Position numbers and translations under genes: made by a program. Shown here one piece after another: positions 50,243 to 58,796 of a stretch of DNA of 64,000 bases. The notes under the pieces were generated by a model. The model worked only from the letters and a program-made list of their open reading frames with translations, was not told where the DNA came from and searched no databases. The DNA comes from Micromonospora tulbaghiae (GTDB taxonomy: Bacteria > Actinomycetota > Actinomycetes > Mycobacteriales > Micromonosporaceae), in NCBI RefSeq assembly GCF_900091605.1, contig NZ_FMCQ01000009.1, forward strand, positions 284,343-348,342, in the 5' to 3' direction. The first letter of the stretch is position 1. The number at the start of each line of letters is the position of its first letter.

Positions 50243-51427
50243 CTACTCGGCGCGCAGCGCCACCACCGGGTCGAGCCGTCCGGCCCGCTGCGCCGGCACC
50301 ACGCCGAAGACGATGCCGACCGCCGCGGAGACGCCGAACGCCAGCGCCAGCGACCACCAGGTGATCGCCGCCGGGATCGGCGAGAACGCGTCCACGAGCA
50401 GGGCCGCGCCCACGCCCAGCGCCATCCCGGTCAGGCCGCCGACCGAGGTGAGCAGCACCGCCTCCAGCAGGAACTGCACGCCGATGTCGCGGGGGCGGGC
50501 GCCGACCGCCTTGCGCAGCCCGATCTCGCGGGTCCGCTCGCGTACCGAGACCAGCATGATGTTGGAGACGCCGACGCCGCCGACCAGCAGCGAGATGCCC
50601 GCGATGGCCGCCAGCACGCCGGTCAGCACGCCCAGGATGTCGCCGAGCACGCCGAGGATCTGCCGCTGGGTGACGGCGCTGAACTCGGTGTCCGGGTGCC
50701 GGCGGGACAGCTCCGCCACGATCCGGTCACCGAGTTCGTCGATCCGTTCCCGGTCCGGCGCCTTCACCGCGATGCCGTCGATGCGCTGGGTGCCCCACAG
50801 CCGTTGCGCCGCCGTCACCGGTACGTGCACCTCGTCGTCCCGGTCCACGCCGAGGCTCTGCCCGAGCGGGGCGAAGACGCCGATCACCCGGAACCGCACG
50901 CCGGCCAGCGTGACCTGCTGGCCGAGCGGGTCACGGTCGGGAAAGAGCGCCCGGGCCACCGAGTCGCCGAGCACCGCCACCCGGCGGCTGGTGTCCACGT
51001 CCGCCCCGGTGAGATAGCGGCCCCGCGACAGCGACCGGGTGAACACCGACGGGGTGGTCTCCAGGACGCCCTGCACGGTGGTGAAGTCGGAACGGTTGCC
51101 GGCCCGCGCGGTAGCGCCGGAGGCCACCGTGACGGCGACCCGGCCGGGGTCGCCGACCACCCGGGAGACCGCGTCGGCGTCGCTGAGGTCCAGCGGCGAG
51201 ACAACCGGCGCGTTCCCCACCTCGATCCGGCCCGGCACCACGAGCAGCAGGTTCGAGCCGAGCCCTTCGACCTGCTGCTCGACCTGCTGTTTCGTGCCGG
51301 TGCCGATGGCCACCAGGATCACCACCGAGGCCACCCCGATGATCACCCCGAGCATGGTCAGCAGGCTGCGCATCCGGTTGGCCCGCAGCGCGTCCGACGC
51401 CACCCGCCACGCCTCGGCCAGCCTCAT
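50243..51427 (-). CDS. MacB/FtsX-family ABC exporter permease
   Basis: This 394-residue membrane protein has one N-terminal TM (SLLTMLGVIIGVASVVILVA), a large extracytoplasmic MacB-like core domain (residues about 45-270), and three C-terminal TMs with ISLLVGGVGVSNIMLVSVRE then RTREIGLRKAVGARPRDIGV, the hallmark of MacB/FtsX permeases. The C-terminus ends VVPAQRAGRLDPVVALRAE. It works with the next two genes to export a peptide, lipid or drug. The ATG overlaps the ATPase stop by 4 nt. Confidence 0.93.
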   Translation of the reverse strand: MRLAEAWRVASDALRANRMRSLLTMLGVIIGVASVVILVAIGTGTKQQVEQQVEGLGSNLLLVVPGRIEVGNAPVVSPLDLSDADAVSRVVGDPGRVAVTVASGATARAGNRSDFTTVQGVLETTPSVFTRSLSRGRYLTGADVDTSRRVAVLGDSVARALFPDRDPLGQQVTLAGVRFRVIGVFAPLGQSLGVDRDDEVHVPVTAAQRLWGTQRIDGIAVKAPDRERIDELGDRIVAELSRRHPDTEFSAVTQRQILGVLGDILGVLTGVLAAIAGISLLVGGVGVSNIMLVSVRERTREIGLRKAVGARPRDIGVQFLLEAVLLTSVGGLTGMALGVGAALLVDAFSPIPAAITWWSLALAFGVSAAVGIVFGVVPAQRAGRLDPVVALRAE

Positions 51428-52311
51428 CCGGCGTCGCCTCGGTGAAGGCGGCCCGAGGGCCGGGGCCGCTCCTCGGCCCGCGGAAGGCGCCCGGTGGCAC
51501 CGGCGGCGCCACCGGGGCCACCGGGCGGGTGCCCCGGACCGCTTCCGGACGCGGACCGGGGCTCCGCGCTGGGAGCGGGGTCCAGTGTCGCAGGTACGCC
51601 GGAGCCGTCCGACGGCGGTCGATCATGAAGGCTGTCGGACCGGATCAGCCCGTCCCGTACCGCGATGCGCCGGTGTGCCCGGGCGGCCACCTCCTGGTCG
51701 TGGGTCACCATCACCAGCGCCACCCCGGACTCGGCGTTCAGCCGTTCCAGCAGCTCCAGCACCGCCTCGCCGGTGGCGCTGTCCAGGTTGCCGGTCGGCT
51801 CGTCGGCGAGCAGCACCGCCGGTTCGGTCACCAGCGCCCGGGCGATCGCCACCCGCTGCTGCTCGCCGCCGGAGAGCTGGTTGGGCCGGTGGTGCAGCCG
51901 GTGGCCGAGCCCGACCCGGCCCAGCATCGCCGCCGCCTGCTCCCGCCGCTGCCGCGCCCCGACACCCCGGTAGACCAGCGGCAACGCCACGTTGTCCACA
52001 GCCGACGTACGGGCCAGCAGGTGGAACGCCTGGAACACGAAACCGATCGTCTCGTTGCGCAGTGTCGCCAGCTCCGGCGCGGTGAGCGTGGTCACGTCCC
52101 GGCCGCCGATCACCAGCCGGCCGCCGCTGGGCCGGTCCAGCCCGCCGAGCAGGTGCATCAGCGTCGACTTGCCCGAGCCGGACGGCCCGATCACGGCCAC
52201 GTACTCACCCTGGTCGATGGTGAGCGACACCCCGCGCAACGCGGACACCGACACCCCGTCCAGCTCGTACGTGCGCCAGACGTCGACCGCCTCGACCGCC
52301 GGTACGGTCAC
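51424..52311 (-). CDS. MacB/LolD-type ABC exporter ATPase
   Basis: This 295-residue protein has Walker A VIGPSGSGKSTLMHLLGGLD, Q-loop GFVFQAFHLL, signature LSGGEQQRVAIARAL, and Walker B VLLADEPTGNLDS with H-loop VMVTHDQEVAARA. The C-terminal 65 residues are Pro/Gly/Ala-rich and outside the family's usual length of about 230. It overlaps the adaptor stop and the permease start by 4 nt each, so the three genes form one tightly coupled operon. Confidence 0.94.
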   Translation of the reverse strand: MTVPAVEAVDVWRTYELDGVSVSALRGVSLTIDQGEYVAVIGPSGSGKSTLMHLLGGLDRPSGGRLVIGGRDVTTLTAPELATLRNETIGFVFQAFHLLARTSAVDNVALPLVYRGVGARQRREQAAAMLGRVGLGHRLHHRPNQLSGGEQQRVAIARALVTEPAVLLADEPTGNLDSATGEAVLELLERLNAESGVALVMVTHDQEVAARAHRRIAVRDGLIRSDSLHDRPPSDGSGVPATLDPAPSAEPRSASGSGPGHPPGGPGGAAGATGRLPRAEERPRPSGRLHRGDAG

Positions 52312-53702
52312 GGCAGTTCCTGGCCGTCGCGCACCTGGTCGGCGCCGCGCACCACGACCCGGTCACCGGCCCGTACGCCGTCGACGATCTGCACCAGGTC
52401 CTGCCCTTGTACGCCCACCGTCACCGGCACCCGGTCGGCCCGGCCGTCCCGCAGCACCCAGACGGCGTCCCGCCCGTCGGTGGAGAACACCGCCGACGCC
52501 GGCACCGCCACCGCGTCGGTGGCCTCCCGCACCCGCAGCCGCACCACCGCGTTCATGCCGGGGCGGGGCGCCGGGGCCGCCTCGGCCTCACCCATCCGTC
52601 CGGCACCGAGATCGAGCCGGACCCGGTAGGTGACGCCGCCCCGGGCCGAGCTGGTGGGCAGCACGTCCACCGAGCGCACCGTCGCGTCGTACGTCGCGCC
52701 GGTCACCGCGTCCAGCTCGACCGACGCGGGAACCCCGGCCCGGACCAGCAGCACGTCGGTCTCGTCCACCTCGGCGAGCAGGCCGAGCCGGCCGACGTCC
52801 ACGACCGTGAGCACCGGGGTGCCGGCGGTGACCCGGCCACCGGCCGGGATCGCGTCGTCCACCCCCGGTGGCGGGCCGCTCTGCCCGCCCGTGCCGAGCG
52901 CCGACGGGTCGAGACCGGGCACCGCCGCGCCACCTGCCGCACCGAGCAGCCCGGCCAGGTCGGCCGAGGCCGCCCGGGTGCCGCCCGGCTGCACCACACC
53001 GGCGATCGGCGCGCGCAACGTCAGCGCGTCCACAGTCGCCTTCGCCAGGTCGTACGCCTGCTGGGCCTGGAGTCGTTGCGCGGCCGACAGCGCGCCGACG
53101 GCGCTGTTCAGGCCGGCGACCCCGCGCTGCACCTGGGCGACCGCCCGGTCGGCGGCGCGGGCGGCCGACTCGTACTGCCGCTGCGCCGACTGGACCTGGA
53201 GCAGCAGCGCGGCGCGTACCTGCGGGTCGCCGACCTTGCCCGCGGCGGCGCGGGCGGTGGCGAACGCCTCGTCGGCGGCCCGGTCGGTGCCGCGCCGGCT
53301 GCCGCCAAGGTCGCCCGTGCCGGCGCCCCGCCCGGCCCGCTTCGCCGCACGCAGCGCGTCCCGCGCCTTCGCCAGGCGGTCCCGGGCCGACGGCGAGTCG
53401 ATCACCGCGAGGACCTGCCCCCGGGTCACCCGCTGCCCCGGCTGGACCCGCAGGCGGGCAAGCGTGCCGTCGGCGGGTGCGGTGAGGGTGGCGGCGGCCC
53501 GCGCGGTCACCGTGGCGGGGGCGTCGATCACCTCGCTCACCGGCGCGCGGCCCACCTCGGCGACGGTGACCGCCGGGGCGTCGTCGCCGCAGGACGCGGC
53601 GGTCGGGCCGGTCAGCGCGACGACGGCGAGCACTACGGTGACGAGACGGGGGCGGCGGGCCGCGGGCAGCCGCGGCGAGAGAGTGCGGGCCACCCGGCCC
53701 AT
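52308..53702 (-). CDS. periplasmic adaptor-like (HlyD/MacA-type) subunit of the ABC exporter
   Basis: This 464-residue exported protein (signal-like VTVVLAVVALTGPTAASC, a possible lipobox before the Cys) has HlyD-type beta-barrel/lipoyl segments (VRVQPGQRVTRGQVLAVIDS, GGRVTAGTPVLTVVDVGRLG), a coiled-coil hairpin of about 130 residues rich in Ala/Gln/Arg, and a C-terminal membrane-proximal domain (VPASAVFSTDGRDAVWVL). In Gram-positives these work as MacA-like adaptors without an outer-membrane channel. The start is ATG 53702 or, with TAGCAT 7 nt upstream, the leaderless GTG 53693. Confidence 0.9.
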   Translation of the reverse strand: MGRVARTLSPRLPAARRPRLVTVVLAVVALTGPTAASCGDDAPAVTVAEVGRAPVSEVIDAPATVTARAAATLTAPADGTLARLRVQPGQRVTRGQVLAVIDSPSARDRLAKARDALRAAKRAGRGAGTGDLGGSRRGTDRAADEAFATARAAAGKVGDPQVRAALLLQVQSAQRQYESAARAADRAVAQVQRGVAGLNSAVGALSAAQRLQAQQAYDLAKATVDALTLRAPIAGVVQPGGTRAASADLAGLLGAAGGAAVPGLDPSALGTGGQSGPPPGVDDAIPAGGRVTAGTPVLTVVDVGRLGLLAEVDETDVLLVRAGVPASVELDAVTGATYDATVRSVDVLPTSSARGGVTYRVRLDLGAGRMGEAEAAPAPRPGMNAVVRLRVREATDAVAVPASAVFSTDGRDAVWVLRDGRADRVPVTVGVQGQDLVQIVDGVRAGDRVVVRGADQVRDGQELP

Positions 53703-53731
53703 GCTACGACCCGTCGACAGGCGTCGACGTG

Positions 53732-55471
53732 TCAGCCGACGACGGCCCGCACGTAGGCGACGCAGTCGTCGTGCAGCATCGACCACGGGTCGCCGAACAC
53801 CTCGTCGGCGGCCTGCTCCGGGGTCCGGCCCTGGTGCACCACGGCCCGGTAGAAGTCCAGCATCCGCTGCTCGCCGTACCTGTCGACCAGATGCCGCACG
53901 GCCAGATAGCCCACGCCGTACGCGCCGCCGACCCGGTCGTCGCTCGCGTCGTCGGCGGGCGCCACCGCGTCCAGTCGCCCGGACCACCCGCCGCGCAGCA
54001 GGTCCCGCACCTCGGCCAGGCCGTCGTAGCGGTGCACGGGCTGCCCGTCGGCACCGGCGTACTCGGCCAGCCCTTCCACCAGCCACCAGTCCGCGCGGTC
54101 GGCGTAGCCCCGGTCGGGCAGCGAGGCCGCGTGGGTCAGCTCGTGCCGGAGCAGGTCGTCGATGCCGGCCGGGGTGACGATCTGGGCGTTGAGCACGACG
54201 TCGTGACGTCCGCCCCCGACGCCCACCGCGTAACCGGCGGTCCACTTCGGCCGCCCGCCGCCGTACCAGCGCTGCCACTCGCCCTTCCCGGCGTAGTAGA
54301 CGAGGTACCGGTCCGGCGGCCGGCCGCCGATCGCGTACCGGTCCGCGGTCCGGGCGGCGGTCTCGGCCTGGGCGAGCAGGCCGGGCAGTTTGCCCCGCTG
54401 GCCCGGCGTGGTGGCCACCACCACCCGCTTGCCGACCGCCACCGCCAGGTCGTTCACCTGCCACGGGCGCACGCCCGCCGGGTCCGTCGACGACGGGTCC
54501 ACAGCGGTCAGCCGGGGTTCCTCCCCCGCCAGCCGCCAGCGCGTGCCCACCTCCACTGTGCTCGGCGCGCAGTCCGGCACCACGAAGCAGTAGCCGACTG
54601 TCACGACGAACCGCCACTCCCCCGGCCGCTCGCCGACTTCCGCCGGCACCCCGTCGGCCGCCGGCCGCCAGGTGGTGACCCGCAGCGCCCGCAGCGCCGC
54701 GTACCGGCGGCTCAGCGCCGGCCGGGCCGCCGGCTCGGCGATCGCGAGGAAGCCGGCCCGGTCGGCGCCGACGAGCGCGGTGGCCTGCCGGTCCAGCTGC
54801 GCGAGCATCCGCTCGCCGAGCCGCCGCTGGGCCGCCGTGCCCGGGTCGCCCTTCGCGGCCGGGCGGCCGGCCGCGTCCGGTGCCGACCCCCGCAGGAGCA
54901 CGCCGGGCACGGTGCCCGCCACCAGGCCGAGCGCGAGCCCGAGCGCGGTCCAGAGCGGCCACCGCCGCCGTGACCGCACCGTCCGCGTCCCCGCCTGGCC
55001 CGGCTGCGCCGGCGGTCCGGGGTACGGCGCGGGTACCGCGACGGGGTACGGCGATGAATTCGTGTCCGCGACGGGATGTGGCGGCGGACTCGTGTCCGCG
55101 ACCGGGGGTGCGACGGGATGTGACGGCGGGTCCGCGTCCACCTCAAGGGCCCCGGCCGGGCGGGAGGGTGGGTCCGCGTCCGCCTCGGTCGCCCCGGTCG
55201 GGCGCGGCGGCGGGCCGGCGTCCGCTGCCGGGTCGCTGACATCGGGCGCGTTGCCGGCGTTCTCGCTCGACCCGGGCGCGGGTTCGCCGTCGCCCGCCGG
55301 TGCGTCGTCGGCGGGCCGGGGTGCGGCGTCGGCGCGGTCCGCCGACGACGGGGCTGCGTCGGCGGCATCCACGTCGGCGACGGGGGCGGCGCCCGGGGTG
55401 GTGCTGCCGGTGGAACGAGGCTCGTCGCCGTCCGTCGTCCGGCCGGGAGGCTGCTCGTCGCCGTCGGTCAC
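53732..55471 (-). CDS. membrane-anchored peptidase MA-like zinc protein with Pro/Asp-rich cytoplasmic tail
   Basis: This 579-residue protein has about 190 residues of Pro/Ala/Asp-rich low complexity (repeats of A-D-P-P-S-x-P type), one TM (WPLWTALGLALGLVAGTVPG), a mixed domain, and a C-terminal zinc-peptidase-like domain with DDLLRHELTHAASLPDRGYA then WWLVEGLAEYAG: HELTH gives H-E-x-x-H and the downstream Glu in VEGLAEY is the third ligand (gluzincin type). The catalytic domain is extracellular. GTG 55471 is preferred because TACCCT lies exactly 6 nt upstream, a leaderless pattern; longer starts read into repeat DNA. Confidence 0.82.
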   Translation of the reverse strand: MTDGDEQPPGRTTDGDEPRSTGSTTPGAAPVADVDAADAAPSSADRADAAPRPADDAPAGDGEPAPGSSENAGNAPDVSDPAADAGPPPRPTGATEADADPPSRPAGALEVDADPPSHPVAPPVADTSPPPHPVADTNSSPYPVAVPAPYPGPPAQPGQAGTRTVRSRRRWPLWTALGLALGLVAGTVPGVLLRGSAPDAAGRPAAKGDPGTAAQRRLGERMLAQLDRQATALVGADRAGFLAIAEPAARPALSRRYAALRALRVTTWRPAADGVPAEVGERPGEWRFVVTVGYCFVVPDCAPSTVEVGTRWRLAGEEPRLTAVDPSSTDPAGVRPWQVNDLAVAVGKRVVVATTPGQRGKLPGLLAQAETAARTADRYAIGGRPPDRYLVYYAGKGEWQRWYGGGRPKWTAGYAVGVGGGRHDVVLNAQIVTPAGIDDLLRHELTHAASLPDRGYADRADWWLVEGLAEYAGADGQPVHRYDGLAEVRDLLRGGWSGRLDAVAPADDASDDRVGGAYGVGYLAVRHLVDRYGEQRMLDFYRAVVHQGRTPEQAADEVFGDPWSMLHDDCVAYVRAVVG

Positions 55472-55535
55472 CGGCGAAGGGTACGACCAATCGGGCGTTC
55501 CGGGAAAGAGTCCCGCCGCTGTTCCGCCTCGCCCC

Positions 55536-55587
55536 GAGATCTTGGTACGAAAGCGCCCTGATAGGGGCCGGTTCGTACCAAGATCTC
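55536..55587. repeat. inverted repeat, GAGATCTTG family, copy 2 (perfect 16-bp arms)
   Basis: GAGATCTTGGTACGAA (55536-55551) is perfectly inverted at 55572-55587, with the centre AGCGCCCTGATAGGGGCCGG that also pairs in part. The element at 11426 has the same ends and a similar centre. It abuts the stop codon of the DUF2568 gene (stop 55588-55590) and precedes the next minus-strand gene. It may terminate the TetR operon and shield the downstream gene. Confidence 0.87.
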
Positions 55588-55923
55588 TCAGATCGGGGTG
55601 CCGGTCAGCGTCAGCGCGGTCTTGTCGGCTGCCCAGAGGGCCACCAGCGCGACGCCGGGTACGGCGTGCCCGGCCAGGGCCAGCAGCAGACCGCCGGTCA
55701 GGAAGCAGGCGGCCTGGACGGCGAGCTTGGCCGGGTCGGGCAGCGCCACGGCGGCACGCGGCGAGCAGAACAGCCCCCACACCACGGCGACCACCAGCGG
55801 CGCGCCGAGTCCGACCAGCAGGCGTACCGGCCAGCCGGCGTCGAGCGTGAAGCCCCAGTACCCGGCCGAGCCCAGCAGGGCCAGTTCCAGCAGGAAGATC
55901 ACGCCCAGCAGCAGCGCGGTCAT
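55588..55923 (-). CDS. DUF2568 (YrdB-like) small membrane protein
   Basis: This 111-residue protein has four hydrophobic helices (LLLGVIFLLELALLGSAGYW, VRLLVGLGAPLVVAVVWGLF, CFLTGGLLLALAGHA, ALVALWAADKTALTL). The E-L-A-L and W-G-L-F pattern matches the DUF2568/YrdB family, of unknown function. It is the last gene of the TetR operon and its start overlaps the TetR stop by 4 nt. Its stop meets the inverted repeat. Confidence 0.85.
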   Translation of the reverse strand: MTALLLGVIFLLELALLGSAGYWGFTLDAGWPVRLLVGLGAPLVVAVVWGLFCSPRAAVALPDPAKLAVQAACFLTGGLLLALAGHAVPGVALVALWAADKTALTLTGTPI

Positions 55924-56489
55924 CGGTTCCCCCAGGAGAGGTAGGCGCGGTCCAGTCCCGCGATCAGCTGGTCGAAGGAGCGGTCGGTGTCGCGGGGCAG
56001 CCCGAATCCGCCCGCCGCCTCCAACGCGACGAAGCCGTGCACGGCAGCCCGGAACATCCGGATGGCATCGGTTGCGGCGTCGCCGTCGAGGACGTACCCG
56101 AGCAGGATCGCCCGGACCGCGCCGACCGCGCGTTCTCCGGCGGCCAGGTGCTCGGGGTCGGCCGGGTCGGGCGCCCGCTGCGCGGCCGGGTAGCGGCCGG
56201 GGTGCTGCCGCGCGTACGCCCGGTAGGCGGCGGCGACGGCGCGCAACGCGTCGCCACCGGAGCGGCCCGCGGCGGCGGCCGTGAGCACGTCGGCGATCTC
56301 GGCGGTGGCGAGCACGGCGAGCTTCTGGTGCAGCGCGTCCACGCCCCGGACGTGCTTGTAGAGGCTCGGCAGCGCGACGCCGAGCCGGGCGGCGAGCGCG
56401 GCCAGGGTCAGCCGGTCGTAACCGACCTCGTCGGCGAGCACGGCGGCCTCCCGCACGACAGTCGCCGGGGTCAGGCCGGCCCTAGGCAC
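55920..56489 (-). CDS. TetR-family regulator with WHG-type ligand domain
   Basis: This 189-residue regulator has an N-terminal HTH (LTPATVVREAAVLADEVGYD then RLTLAALAARLGVALPSLYK) and a C-terminal WHG-type ligand domain (MFRAAVHGFVALEAAGGFGL). It lies between the hydrolase and the DUF2568 gene, overlapping both (8 and 4 nt), so all three are one operon. A perfect palindrome in the operon promoter is its probable site, giving autoregulation. The inducing ligand is unknown, but the neighbouring hydrolase may act on it. Confidence 0.92.
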   Translation of the reverse strand: MPRAGLTPATVVREAAVLADEVGYDRLTLAALAARLGVALPSLYKHVRGVDALHQKLAVLATAEIADVLTAAAAGRSGGDALRAVAAAYRAYARQHPGRYPAAQRAPDPADPEHLAAGERAVGAVRAILLGYVLDGDAATDAIRMFRAAVHGFVALEAAGGFGLPRDTDRSFDQLIAGLDRAYLSWGNR

Positions 56490-57276
56490 CGGCCGTCACC
56501 GCCAGGAAATCGACCAGGTCGGCGGCGGTGGCGTCGGGCTGGTCGGCGTGCGGGTAGTGGCCGGAGTCGGCGATCATGCGTGCCTCGGCGACGGCGAACA
56601 GCCGGCGCGCGGCCCGCGCCTCGGCGCCCGGGTCGGGGAAGTCCGGGTCCTTCGTACCCATCAGCACCAGCACCGGCCGGCGTACCTCGGGTGCCCGCGC
56701 GGTCCAGTGCGGGTCGGCCGGCGCGACCACGCCCCGCACCGCGGCCATCCGCCCGCGCAGCTTCGCGACCAGCTCCCTGCGGTACGCGGCGTCGTCCGCC
56801 GGGCGCCCGCACGGGAACAGCGTGCGGTGGAACAGCCCGAACAGGCGGGGACTACGGAGTACGGCGGCCTGCGCGACCCGCATCAACGGGTTCGGCTTCG
56901 GGGTGCCGACGAACGGGCTGACCTGCACGATCCCGCTCACCAGTTCCGGCGCCTCGGCGGCGGCGAAGACCACCGCGGCGGCGCTGGACGAGCTGCCGAC
57001 CAGGGTGGCCGGGCCGCCGCCGAGCGCCCGCACCACGGCGAGCAGGTCGCCGCCCACCTGTTCGGGGGCGTACGTGGGCCAGTGCGGGCTGGAGTCGCCG
57101 TGCCCGCGTACGTCGACCGGGGCGACCCGGTAGCCGGCCGTGACCAGCCGGGGCGTCAGGTGCCGGAAGGCGGCCCGGTTCTCCCCCATGCCGTGCGCGA
57201 GGACCACGAGCGGCCCCGATCCGTGCACCTCGTACGCGATCGTGCCGCCGTCCCGCGCCACCTGGCTAACCGTCAT
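56482..57276 (-). CDS. alpha/beta hydrolase
   Basis: This 264-residue enzyme of the alpha/beta-hydrolase fold has VVLAHGMGENRAAFRHLTPR (oxyanion loop), the nucleophile Ser in ATLVGSSSSAAAVVFAAAEA (G-S-S-S-S, where most have GxSxG), the acid Asp in MGTKDPDFPDPG and the His in DSGHYPHADQPDATA. The substrate is unknown. ATG 57276 is preceded by TAGCTT and a 7-nt spacer, a leaderless start, with TTGACG 17 bp further upstream. It is the first gene of the operon controlled by the palindrome at 57286. Confidence 0.88.
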   Translation of the reverse strand: MTVSQVARDGGTIAYEVHGSGPLVVLAHGMGENRAAFRHLTPRLVTAGYRVAPVDVRGHGDSSPHWPTYAPEQVGGDLLAVVRALGGGPATLVGSSSSAAAVVFAAAEAPELVSGIVQVSPFVGTPKPNPLMRVAQAAVLRSPRLFGLFHRTLFPCGRPADDAAYRRELVAKLRGRMAAVRGVVAPADPHWTARAPEVRRPVLVLMGTKDPDFPDPGAEARAARRLFAVAEARMIADSGHYPHADQPDATAADLVDFLAVTAGA

Positions 57277-57283
57277 AGCCGTA

Positions 57284-57312
57284 AAGCTAATATCATTAGC
57301 CAAACTCGTCAA
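57284..57312 (-). promoter_or_regulatory. promoter with TetR-type operator for the hydrolase-TetR-DUF2568 operon
   Basis: On the minus strand TTGACG (57312-57307) and TAGCTT (57289-57284) are spaced by 17 bp, with the ATG 7 nt after the -10. Between them GCTAA-TATCA-TTAGC (57286-57300) is a perfect inverted repeat overlapping the -10. Repressor bound here would exclude RNA polymerase. A further GGCTAAC half-site lies at 57264-57270. The TetR encoded in the same operon is the likely ligand-responsive repressor. Confidence 0.78.
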
Positions 57313-57351
57313 GCTTGACCTCAACCCGAGGCGAGAGCGCACGATCCCGGC

Positions 57352-57756
57352 ATGCCGATCACCGCCGACACCCACGTACGCCTCGCCCGCCCGAGCCGCG
57401 ACCTCGCCGCCGCCGAACGCTTCTGGACGCAAGGGCTGGGCCTGGACGTGCTCTACCGGAGCGAGGGCGGTCACGCGGACGAGCACGACCTGGTGATGCT
57501 CGGCCTGCCCGGGGCCGGCTGGCACCTGGAACTGGTCGGCGGCTCGACGCTCACGGTCGAGCCGCGTCCCACCGGGGAGGACCTGTTCGTGCTCTACCTC
57601 GACGGCCCGGCCGACCACGAACTGGTCCCGAGAATGGAACGAGCCGGCGGGACCAGGGTCTCCGCCGGCCCGTACTGGGACAGGTGGGGTGTCACGTTCG
57701 CCGACCCGGACGGCTACCGCCTCGTGCTGTGCACCCGGGCCTGGTCGAACGACTGA
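57352..57756 (+). CDS. VOC (glyoxalase/bleomycin-resistance fold) protein
   Basis: This 134-residue single VOC unit has paired beta-alpha-beta-beta-beta modules: DTHVRLARPSRDLAAAERFW then GLGLDVLYRSEGGHADEHDL, and the second with DRWGVTFADPDGYRLVLCTR. The D-P-D-G-Y turn is typical. Glyoxalase-like members bind metal through His/Glu residues; here H (DTHVRLA), E (WHLELVG) and R/D positions are plausible but not certain. The ATG follows CACGAT by 6 nt, a leaderless-like pattern. Its stop is 1 nt from the convergent proline dehydrogenase stop. Confidence 0.88.
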   Translation: MPITADTHVRLARPSRDLAAAERFWTQGLGLDVLYRSEGGHADEHDLVMLGLPGAGWHLELVGGSTLTVEPRPTGEDLFVLYLDGPADHELVPRMERAGGTRVSAGPYWDRWGVTFADPDGYRLVLCTRAWSND

Positions 57757-57757
57757 C

Positions 57758-58678
57758 TCACTTCTTCGACAGCACCGCGCGGCCGAAGAACGCCAGGTTG
57801 GCCGGGCGCTCCGCGAGCCGGCGCATCAGATAGCCGTACCACTGGTCGCCGTAGGGCACGTAGGTCCGCACCGTGTAGCCCTCGCCGACCAGACGTTGCT
57901 GCTCCTCCGGGCGGATGCCGTAGAGCATCTGGAACTCGAACCGCCCCGGGTCGCGGTCGAACCAGCGCGCCCGGTCCTCGCCGATCGCGATCAGCCGCGG
58001 GTCGTGCGTGGCGAGCATCGGGTAGCCGTCGCCGGACATCAGCACGTTCATGCAGCGCACGTACGACTTGTCCACCTCGCGGGCGGACTGGTACGCCACC
58101 GACTCCGGCTCCTTGTACGCGCCCTTGCACAGCCGCACCCGCGACCCGGCCGAGGCCAGCTCCCGGCAGTCCGACTCGGTCCGCCGCAGGTACGCCTGGA
58201 GCACCGCGCCCGTACCCGGGTGGTCCTTGCGCAGCTTCGCCAGGATGTCCAGCGTCGAGTCGGTGGTGGTGTGGTCCTCCATGTCCAGCGTGACAGTGGT
58301 GCCCGCCGCGTCGGCCGCCGCGCAGATCGCCCGCGCGTTGTCGTACGCGAGCTGCTCGTCGAACATCTGGCCCAGCGCGGACAGCTTCACGCTGACCTCG
58401 GCGGCCGGGGTGAGCCCGGCGGCGGCGAGGCCGCTCAGCAGCGTGAGGTACTCGTCCCGGGTGGCGTTCGCCTGCTCCGGGGTGGTGGTGTCCTCGCCCA
58501 GGTAGTCGAGGGTGACCGCTTGGCCGTCGGCGACCAGCTCGCGGGTGGCGCGCAGCGCGTCGTCGGTGGCGGCGCCGGCGACGAACCGGCGGACGACGTC
58601 CCGGGTGAACGGGGCCGTCGCGACGAGCCGCTCCACCTGGGAAGACCGGGAGGCGGCGAGGATGACGGAACGGAGCAT
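57758..58678 (-). CDS. proline dehydrogenase
   Basis: This 306-residue FAD-dependent (beta/alpha)8 enzyme oxidises proline to pyrroline-5-carboxylate. It shows AAEVSVKLSALGQMFDEQLA, VTLDMEDHTTTDSTLDIL, VRLCKGAYKEPESVAYQ and the C-terminal GDQWYGYLMRRLAERPANL, where the R-R-x-x-E-R segment binds the proline carboxylate. It is the single-domain type; no P5C dehydrogenase gene is adjacent. ATG 58678 is preceded by TACGCT and 6 nt, consistent with a leaderless mRNA. Products usually named PutB/PruA partners lie elsewhere. Confidence 0.94.
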   Translation of the reverse strand: MLRSVILAASRSSQVERLVATAPFTRDVVRRFVAGAATDDALRATRELVADGQAVTLDYLGEDTTTPEQANATRDEYLTLLSGLAAAGLTPAAEVSVKLSALGQMFDEQLAYDNARAICAAADAAGTTVTLDMEDHTTTDSTLDILAKLRKDHPGTGAVLQAYLRRTESDCRELASAGSRVRLCKGAYKEPESVAYQSAREVDKSYVRCMNVLMSGDGYPMLATHDPRLIAIGEDRARWFDRDPGRFEFQMLYGIRPEEQQRLVGEGYTVRTYVPYGDQWYGYLMRRLAERPANLAFFGRAVLSKK

Positions 58679-58796
58679 GAGCCGAGCGTAACGCTCACCA
58701 CCGGGCCCCCGCCGGGTGCGTCCGAGGCCCACTCCCTCCCGCCCCGCGGCCCGGGCCGGGCACCCACGGCTGGCGGGGATCGGCTACAACGTTCAC

